Shown piece by piece: positions 43,409 through 48,823 of a stretch of DNA of 48,823 nt. The DNA lies in assembly GCA_013375475.1 (NCBI GenBank), contig JABXKD010000018.1, forward strand, positions 306 to 49,128, given 5' to 3'. The translations under genes were made by a program, and so were the position numbers. The notes beneath the pieces are model-generated. The model did no database searches, had not been told where the DNA came from, and worked only from the letters and a program-made list of their open reading frames with translations. Each line of letters starts with the position of its first letter. Position 1 is the stretch's first letter. This DNA is from Promethearchaeota archaeon (GTDB lineage: Archaea > Asgardarchaeota > Lokiarchaeia > Sigyniarchaeales > SOKP01).

Positions 43409-44353
43409 ATGGGAATGTTAGATGGTAAGGTTGCCATTATAACTGGCGCTGGTCGAGGTTTAGGAAGAGAAGAAGCGTTATTAATGGCAAAAGAAGGATG
43501 CGATTTAGTGATAAACGATCTAGGTGCCGGATTTGATGGAAAAGGAGCAGAAGCTAATATAGCTGACATCGTTGCTGAAGAATGTAAAAAAATTGGTGTT
43601 AAAGCAGTTGGTAACTACGACTCCGTTACCGATTTTAACAAAGCAAAGGGAATGATAGATCAAGCAATTTCCGAGTTTGGAAAGTTAGATATCGTTGTGA
43701 ACAATGCTGGTATCCTAAGAGATCGTATGCTCTTTAACATGTCTGAAGAAGAATTTGATGGAGTAATTGCTGTCCATTTAAAGGGAACCTTTAACATGAC
43801 TCGTCATGTAGCCGCTTATTTTAGAGAGTCTGGAAAAGCAGATCCGGATTTGAAAAACTTTGGTCGAATTATCAATACCGCTTCTGATGCGGGATTATTA
43901 GGTAACATGGGCCAAACTAATTACGGTGCTGCAAAAGCAGGAATTGCCGCTCTTACCGTAATTGCTTCAATGGAACTAAAAAAATATGCCACAGTTAATT
44001 GTATTGTTCCAGTTGCTAGAACACGTCTCACAACTGATGCGACTCCAAACATGGTTGAAATAATGAATAAATTGGATAGTGCTGGGTTTGATGTGTTTGA
44101 TCCTGCGAATGTTGCTCCTATGGTTGCGTTCTTAGCTTCGGATCGCGCTAAAAAAATTAATGGTGAAGTATTTCGCGTAGTAGCAGATAGAGTTTTTATT
44201 TTTCAAGGTTGGCATACTTACAACGAAATTGATAATGGAGGTAAACCTTTTACACCACAAATTCTTGCTGAAAGAGTTAAATCAGAATTGATGAAAGGTG
44301 CTCCAAGGAAAGAAACTTTAATGGATGCAATTGGTTCGTTAATAAAAATGTAG
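43409..44353 (+). CDS. SDR-family 3-hydroxyacyl-CoA dehydrogenase (MFE-2 type)
   Basis: This 314-residue short-chain dehydrogenase resembles the dehydrogenase domain of peroxisomal multifunctional enzyme 2. The signs are the cofactor loop TGAGRGLGREEALLMAKEG, VVNNAGILRDRMLFNMSEEEFD, and the catalytic set INTASDAG plus NYGAAKAG (Tyr and Lys). The DLGAGFDGKG strand after the first turn, and NYDSVTD, are typical of that branch. It oxidises 3-hydroxyacyl-CoA in fatty acid or side-chain breakdown. The length is about 300, a free-standing domain without hydratase. It may serve with the crotonase/HBD pair encoded 3 kb away. Single gene, ATG start. Confidence 0.9.
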   Translation: MGMLDGKVAIITGAGRGLGREEALLMAKEGCDLVINDLGAGFDGKGAEANIADIVAEECKKIGVKAVGNYDSVTDFNKAKGMIDQAISEFGKLDIVVNNAGILRDRMLFNMSEEEFDGVIAVHLKGTFNMTRHVAAYFRESGKADPDLKNFGRIINTASDAGLLGNMGQTNYGAAKAGIAALTVIASMELKKYATVNCIVPVARTRLTTDATPNMVEIMNKLDSAGFDVFDPANVAPMVAFLASDRAKKINGEVFRVVADRVFIFQGWHTYNEIDNGGKPFTPQILAERVKSELMKGAPRKETLMDAIGSLIKM

Positions 44354-44381
44354 TTAAATATTCCTTCTATTTTTTTTTAAT

Positions 44382-44678
44382 CTATTTTCTTTTTATTAAG
44401 CATTCTAACTTGCAAATGATTTCTTGAAATATTTGATAGATTAATATTACAACTTTATCAAAATCCTTATCGGATAATTCCGTGTCATTATTTTTTAAAG
44501 TATTCAGTAGGTAATCTAGCTTATTTAAAGCGATTTCTATACTATCAGTCTCTTCATTTACAGTTAATTTCTTCAAATGACTCTTTAAGAAAATAATCTC
44601 GCTAAGAAGTAAGTTCACTAACTTTTCTCTTCTTGGTTCAAATAAGTCCGAATACTGCCATTTTAATACTTTACTCAT
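44382..44678 (-). CDS. Small helical protein of unknown function
   Basis: This 98-residue protein is not recognised. It is all-helical in appearance: FEPRREKLVNLLLSEIIFLKSHL, then NKLDYLLNTLKNNDTELSDKD and IYQIFQEIICKLECLIKR. Two cysteines near the end are the only ones. GGTGG lies before the ATG, supporting this start. It converges with the SDR gene and lies upstream of the AbgB-like gene on the same strand, with a gap of about 130 bases, so it may be separate. Confidence 0.6.
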   Translation of the reverse strand: MSKVLKWQYSDLFEPRREKLVNLLLSEIIFLKSHLKKLTVNEETDSIEIALNKLDYLLNTLKNNDTELSDKDFDKVVILIYQIFQEIICKLECLIKRK

Positions 44679-44808
44679 ATGTTTTCCACCACTTTCATTA
44701 TTCTTACTAAAATAAGTGGGATATGATATTAATCTCTTAGAGAGTCCAATTTTTATTCGGACATTTCGCTAGTTCAAAGGAAAAAAAAAGTTAGAATTCC
44801 CAAAAACT

Positions 44809-46236
44809 TTAGTTTTTCAACCTGTGGTGGGGTGGTTTTAACCCTTCGGGAAGTGGAGATTTATATGGTTTATCTTTATGTGAGCCATCGTGTTCTTTCT
44901 TCGCTTTTTCTACTAATTCAGGATTTTTCATGAAATCGAGAGCAGAAATTGCTAGTATTTTTGCTGCGGTTAACATTCCTTTATGACCAATACTCATTCC
45001 CGATGTTACTACATTTTGCCATGAATGTCCTGGAGAACCCATAACTTCGCAAGCCGTTCCAAACTCTCCAAGTGGTATTTTCCAAGAAACATCGGCAACA
45101 TCGGTGCTTCCGGGCATCACTTTGCCTTTTCCCATAGGAGGGATTATTAATTTATTGAGAGGCTGGTTAAGAATCACCTTTGCCAACTCCAACTTATCGG
45201 GAGGGATTAACTTGTAATAATCTTCAATAGAATTTTTTGGAAACGATTTTTTAAGTTCTTTTGCAAAGGCTATATCGTCCTTATTAAATCTTGGAGCACC
45301 AACTTTTTGCATCGCATTAGAAATTACATCAGAAACTATATTTGTATACATTGTATTATACATACCACTTATAAAGCTGATTTCCATTGTGGTATCAGTC
45401 ATTAAGGATGCTCCTTTTGCTACATTTACTAGTCTATCGTATAGTTCTTCCACTTGGTGTCGTTGTGGAGCACGCACAAAATAATGAACTTCTGCTTCGG
45501 CCGGAACCACATTTGGAACGTCTCCCCCATTAGTTATAACGTAATGTAGTCTTGCGTCAGATATCATATGTTCCCTCATGAAATTTGCCCCAATATTCAT
45601 CAACTCAACCGCGTCTAAAGCACTCCTCCCATTTTGAGGGTCTCCAGCTGCATGGGCTGTAAGTCCATGGAATTTAAATTTTACAGAATTCATAGCTAAA
45701 GAACTCATCAAATTTAACATGTTGAAATTTCCTGGATGCCAAGTCAATCCTATATCTACATCGTCGAACAATCCTTCGCGTATCATATATCCCTTTGTGT
45801 TAAACATTTCCTCAGCAGGGCAACCGTAAAACCGAATTGTTCCATTAACATTACCCATATCAATAGCTTCTTTAACTGCTAATACCGTTCCTAAAGAAGC
45901 CACGCCTAAGAGGTTGTGACCGCAACCATGACCCGGTGCCCCTTCATTTAACACCTCTCTAAAAGGCTTGATTTTCTGGCTAAGACCTGGGAGAGCGTCA
46001 TATTCACCTAATATCCCTATAACAGGCTTTCCTTTTCCATAGTCAGCGTAAAAAGCTGTAGGCATATCTGCAACATTCGATTTTACCGAAAAACCAGCAT
46101 CATTTAGAGTTTTTATCAATAATTTTGACGATTTGAATTCTTCAAATCCTAATTCAGCGAATTCCCAAATCTGATCACTCGCATCAATTAATAGATCTTG
46201 GTTTGTCTTAACACTTTTAATTGCTTGTTTAAACAT
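44809..46236 (-). CDS. M20-family amidohydrolase, AbgB-like
   Basis: This 475-residue protein matches the M20D p-aminobenzoyl-glutamate hydrolase subunit B group. IWEFAELGFEEFKSSK is near the N-terminus. GHGCGHNLLGVASLGTVLAVKEA carries the metal His. CPAEEMFNTKGYM follows, and the dimerisation domain has GLTAHAAGDPQNGRSALDAVELM. The late motif PGSTDVADVSWKIP provides the second metal ligand. These metallohydrolases cut aminoacyl or acyl amide bonds. The length fits AbgB (about 480). The next gene on the same strand, an aminopeptidase-like gene, ends about 80 bases upstream of this start, so the two probably share a peptide-use role. Substrate not known. Confidence 0.92.
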   Translation of the reverse strand: MFKQAIKSVKTNQDLLIDASDQIWEFAELGFEEFKSSKLLIKTLNDAGFSVKSNVADMPTAFYADYGKGKPVIGILGEYDALPGLSQKIKPFREVLNEGAPGHGCGHNLLGVASLGTVLAVKEAIDMGNVNGTIRFYGCPAEEMFNTKGYMIREGLFDDVDIGLTWHPGNFNMLNLMSSLAMNSVKFKFHGLTAHAAGDPQNGRSALDAVELMNIGANFMREHMISDARLHYVITNGGDVPNVVPAEAEVHYFVRAPQRHQVEELYDRLVNVAKGASLMTDTTMEISFISGMYNTMYTNIVSDVISNAMQKVGAPRFNKDDIAFAKELKKSFPKNSIEDYYKLIPPDKLELAKVILNQPLNKLIIPPMGKGKVMPGSTDVADVSWKIPLGEFGTACEVMGSPGHSWQNVVTSGMSIGHKGMLTAAKILAISALDFMKNPELVEKAKKEHDGSHKDKPYKSPLPEGLKPPHHRLKN

Positions 46237-46313
46237 ATTAAGCTAAATGTTGGGGTGTTAATATTTTTTATTTTGAATTTCTCTTAAAATCCTGCTATCA
46301 AAAAAAAGCGAAA

Positions 46314-47309
46314 TTAAAGGATATCACCATCTTTTAGTAAGATCTTTGATGAACCATCCTTGTAAGTAACTTTCATTGTTGGTTTATAGAATAAGAAATC
46401 TCTATGGGTTTTTGATTTGTTCTGCCCCCCAACCATATCTTCATTATTCCCAAAAGCTACATGGGCCGTTTGAAGGGCTTTTTCATCCTCGAGCATATTT
46501 CCGCTCAATTTGGCACCAGGGTTAAATCCTATTCCTAATTCTCCAACGATTCTTGCTTCTTCATCTATGTTGATTAATTTCTCAACTTCATCTACTAGTT
46601 TTTGATCGTCACTTTCTAGATTGATAATTTTACCTTTCTCTAAAAAAATCTTCAATGGTTTACTTACTTTACCTATATCTCCAATGGACCCATCACATAC
46701 TATTAACCCATCACCCTCAGTTTCTACTGGACCGCACCATATTTCACCACATGGTATATTAGCTATATGGGATGCGTCAATAAGTTTAACATCCGTTGAA
46801 AATCCTCGATCTTCGATATATAAAATAATATCGGTTCCTCCCGGTGCTGTAATGTGTACTTGTTTAGCGTTATCAAAACTGTTTATCATCTTATTTGCTG
46901 AAATTGCCATTTTTTCGTAGTCTATGTTCATTGGACCTTCAATCATCATCGATTTAGTAATCCCAGGACAATGACCTACACGAGTTGATTTTGTAGCAAG
47001 AACAACGTCCATCCATTTAATACGAAAAGGTGTTTCCTCGCTAAAACCTTTAATTGCATTAATAACTACCGTTTTTCCATCTACAAGCGAACTTAATTCG
47101 GAGGGTACTTTTAATAATGGTCGATCTTTTTCAGGTAAAAAATATATATGAGCTTTACACCCATATTCAATAGCGGCGGTGTAAAACGCCTCACCCTCTT
47201 TTTTAGTATGTTTGTCAGTTACCACTAAAACTACATCTTCTTGAATCAAATTTAATACGTGAATCATTGCGTTTTGAGCAGAACTTTTCATTTTTTCGAA
47301 TTCGTTCAT
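46314..47309 (-). CDS. M29-like aminopeptidase family protein
   Basis: This 331-residue protein resembles the leucyl aminopeptidase T (M29, AmpS) family. Visible parts are MIEGPMNIDYEKM, HITAPGGTDIILYI, ANIPCGEIWCGPVETEGDGLIVCDGSIG (with metal-binding Glu), and GELGIGFNPGAKLSGNMLEDEKALQTAHVAFGNN. It should cut amino acids from peptides. The ATG at 47309 was chosen since GAGGA lies about eight bases before it; a TTG at 47360 would add 17 residues. Upstream there is a divergent AT-rich gap. The AbgB-like gene follows on the same strand, suggesting a peptide-use pair. Confidence 0.85.
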   Translation of the reverse strand: MNEFEKMKSSAQNAMIHVLNLIQEDVVLVVTDKHTKKEGEAFYTAAIEYGCKAHIYFLPEKDRPLLKVPSELSSLVDGKTVVINAIKGFSEETPFRIKWMDVVLATKSTRVGHCPGITKSMMIEGPMNIDYEKMAISANKMINSFDNAKQVHITAPGGTDIILYIEDRGFSTDVKLIDASHIANIPCGEIWCGPVETEGDGLIVCDGSIGDIGKVSKPLKIFLEKGKIINLESDDQKLVDEVEKLINIDEEARIVGELGIGFNPGAKLSGNMLEDEKALQTAHVAFGNNEDMVGGQNKSKTHRDFLFYKPTMKVTYKDGSSKILLKDGDIL

Positions 47310-47388
47310 TGTAGCGTCCTCTACTATTGTATTGTTTAAATTTTTAATTTGAATTATCAAAATGAATGTTTATTAATATTCTTTTTTT

Positions 47389-47424
47389 TAGAGTAGAAAA
47401 TATCATTTGCAAAATTTTACTCTA
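47389..47424. promoter_or_regulatory. Inverted repeat in divergent promoter region
   Basis: TAGAGTAGAAAAT (47389-47401) and ATTTTACTCTA (47414-47424) are inverted repeats with one bulged G and a 12-base gap. It lies just upstream of the M29-like gene and about 100 bases before the divergent membrane acyltransferase gene. An operator or a leader hairpin is possible. Confidence 0.35.
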
Positions 47425-47519
47425 CTTTTTACACTTAAATAGGATGAAACCATAAAGATCAATTAAAATACTTTATAATATCAAATCTTAAACAACTATA
47501 TGAAAAAAGTTGACTAAAC

Positions 47520-48560
47520 ATTAGTGATGAGATATTAACTGTTAACGAAACTCAAGCGGAACGAAAAAGGCATTATTGGATCGACCACGCAAGGGGTATC
47601 ATAATGATTTTCCTTGTAATTACGGAATTTCTACCTGCTTTTATTAGGGTAGGATCCGAAATCGGGCATTTCTTTCTTGCTCACCCTTACAATGAAAAAA
47701 TTGTAGAATACATGAATTTTTACGATATTGGTGCTCCTGTTTTTATTTTTATAATGGGGTTACTTATGCCATTATCTTTTTCACGTAGAAAAGAAAGAGA
47801 TGGAGTAAAAAAGGCAGTTAGCCACATGATTATACGTTATGGGATAATTTTAATTCTTGGTTTTATCGTGATTTTCATTGATCAAGGTGAAATTATTAAG
47901 ATGGAAGGAGATGTTCTTATAATTTATTGGGATGTTCTTCCAACTCTGGGATTCGTCGGATTATTGGCTTTACCATTATTATGGCTAAAACCTAAGCCCC
48001 GTGCACTTGTAGCTACAGTTATGCTGGTCTTTTACCAATTTATGCTTCTATATGGTGGTTGGCGAGAATATGCGATTTTATCTATCCATGGCGGTATTTT
48101 CGGAACCATTTTTGGCTTCTCCGCGATGATGATTTACGCGACATGCTTAGGGGACGTAATGCTACTAAATAAAGAATATACGGATAAAAAGAAGTATCAA
48201 ATTTACGCAATTGTTGGTGCGATAGCTTTAATAGGTGGACTTCTGCTTTGGTTGGTGCCTGGGTGGTATCCAAATAAGCGTCAAGTAACATTGACGTATA
48301 TATCAATCAGCTTGGGGGCCTCTATTCTATTGTCATTTATTTTCATAGGCATTGATAAGAAAGTTCAGAAACCGATATTCATTCTAGACAGTTATGGAAA
48401 ATCTCCATTTATAATTTACGCGATAGCGATCGTACTAGAATTTTTAATAGCAGATATTATTGGCTTAGAGATGGATATTCTAATTTTCATTGTAATGGTT
48501 ATCGTAATGACCGTCATTGCGATAATTCTTGACAAATGGGGCAAAGTTATAAAGCTTTAA
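47520..48560 (+). CDS. Heparan-acetyltransferase-like (DUF1624/DUF5009) membrane protein
   Basis: An acyltransferase-like membrane protein with about nine helices. The conserved N-terminal motif WIDHARGIIMIFLVITEF (the W-x-D-x-x-R-G family signature, with Arg and Gly) lies before the first ATG (47604), so the true start is upstream. The frame opens after a TGA at CTA AAC ATT and contains no ATG, GTG or TTG before the signature; ATT at 47520 gives 346 residues. The next helices (FYDIGAPVFIFIMGLLMPLSFSRRKERDG) fit the family. Eukaryotic relatives acetylate glucosamine of heparan sulfate; here the acceptor is unknown. No ribosome site before ATT is obvious. A frame error upstream is possible. 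Confidence 0.72.
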   Translation: MSDEILTVNETQAERKRHYWIDHARGIIMIFLVITEFLPAFIRVGSEIGHFFLAHPYNEKIVEYMNFYDIGAPVFIFIMGLLMPLSFSRRKERDGVKKAVSHMIIRYGIILILGFIVIFIDQGEIIKMEGDVLIIYWDVLPTLGFVGLLALPLLWLKPKPRALVATVMLVFYQFMLLYGGWREYAILSIHGGIFGTIFGFSAMMIYATCLGDVMLLNKEYTDKKKYQIYAIVGAIALIGGLLLWLVPGWYPNKRQVTLTYISISLGASILLSFIFIGIDKKVQKPIFILDSYGKSPFIIYAIAIVLEFLIADIIGLEMDILIFIVMVIVMTVIAIILDKWGKVIKL

Positions 48561-48823
48561 CTTAATTTTTTTTATATAAAAATTGGGTTATAACCGTAAT
48601 TTTAAAAAATTTTTCCCAAAATCAGATACAACTATTTTTTTTTTGTAATTTAAAAATTAACTTTGTTTTTATGTGAGATTTTTTTATGTCAAATAGGTCC
48701 GTTTATGAAACATATTATTCAAGATTATATGATACAATCCAAAAATATGTCAAAAATTTAATCTTAAGATTTTGAACTTTATTTCCGATAGTTTCGCGAA
48801 TTTCTTTCTTAGTAGGAAAATTT
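48561..48823. other. Right-end region, possible partial minus-strand gene
   Basis: After the membrane gene the sequence is T-rich with no clear gene. At the very end a minus-strand frame (48715-48823) reads PTKKEIRETIGNKVQNLKIKF and stops with TAA; it may be the C-terminus of a gene that begins past the edge. A competing plus-strand frame (48686-48775, 29 residues) overlaps it. Neither can be settled from this window. Confidence 0.25.

Noticed and set aside
48686..48775. 29-residue plus-strand frame MSNRSVYETYY...
   Set aside because: It ends after 29 codons and overlaps a minus-strand frame that leaves the window; the start looks a little like a methyltransferase N-terminus but that is too little to call.
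1..48823. CRISPR arrays, complete insertion sequences, prophage
   Set aside because: No regularly spaced direct repeats, transposase, integrase or capsid genes were seen; only the MITE-like palindrome and the tRNA fragment hint at mobile DNA.
1..48823. Classical eukaryotic signature genes (actin, small GTPases, ESCRT, ubiquitin)
   Set aside because: None are recognisable in the window; the Asgard assignment therefore rests on other evidence and stays an inference.

Overview
The window is AT-rich and looks archaeal, most likely an Asgard (Promethearchaeota, Lokiarchaeia-like) archaeon. The placement is inference. It rests on an archaeal KH/metallo-beta-lactamase/beta-CASP termination nuclease (FttA/aCPSF1), an archaeal-type EF-2 paralogue that has lost its diphthamide loop (a situation I recall being described for Asgard lineages), tRNAs without an encoded CCA, and a large zinc-finger/winged-helix protein with eukaryote-like architecture. 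Many genes are monocistronic or in two- or three-gene runs, often with GGTG or GGAGG Shine-Dalgarno motifs.

Layout. 1-7.6 kb: a PAS-repeat sensor cut by the left edge, tRNA-Gly(CCC), the EF-2 paralogue, a folded intergenic candidate RNA, purN and fttA. 7.7-11.4 kb: an SRPBCC protein, a NapH-like polyferredoxin membrane protein, a dGTPase-like HD protein, a 147-bp palindromic element, a tRNA 3'-end fragment, tRNA-Gln(CUG) and a small helical protein. 11.4-16.9 kb (minus strand): a NikR-like regulator without nickel ligands, a winged-helix/ferredoxin protein and a parvulin in one run, then a ~790-residue zinc-finger/tandem winged-helix/appendage-like protein and a NicO/DsbD-like membrane protein. 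17-20.3 kb: a coupled operon of GT87 glycosyltransferase, anchored surface protein and second GT87. 20.4-27.7 kb: alpha/beta hydrolase (haloalkane dehalogenase-like), radical SAM/SPASM protein, cyclase-family hydrolase, FucI-like protein, solitary beta-class DNA methyltransferase and MgtC/DUF4010 membrane protein. 27.8-33.2 kb: two coiled-coil paralogues (one apparently starting at ATT), a DUF72 protein and unrecognised membrane and coiled-coil proteins. 33.2-39.1 kb: a methyltransferase with a histidine-rich insert, a corrinoid protein paired with a UroD-fold methyltransferase, a flavodoxin interrupted by TAA, and a methyltransferase/ATP-grasp fusion. 39.3-48.8 kb: a MenB/BadI-like enzyme with 3-hydroxyacyl-CoA dehydrogenase, small unknown genes, a 59-residue zinc-finger gene abutting a DUF123 nuclease-like gene, an MFE-2-type SDR, an AbgB-like M20 hydrolase, an M29-like aminopeptidase and an acyltransferase-like membrane protein.

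The genes suggest an anaerobic heterotroph with acyl-CoA or alicyclic-acid oxidation (MenB/BadI-like enzyme, HBD, SDR), corrinoid-dependent methyl transfer, peptide use and iron-sulfur electron transfer. I see no prophage, CRISPR array or complete insertion sequence. The most interesting items are the zinc-finger/winged-helix/appendage-like protein, the EF-2 paralogue with an equal-length diphthamide-loop replacement, two genes whose conserved N-termini have no canonical start codon, the methyltransferase/ATP-grasp fusion, and the palindromic element beside a tRNA fragment.
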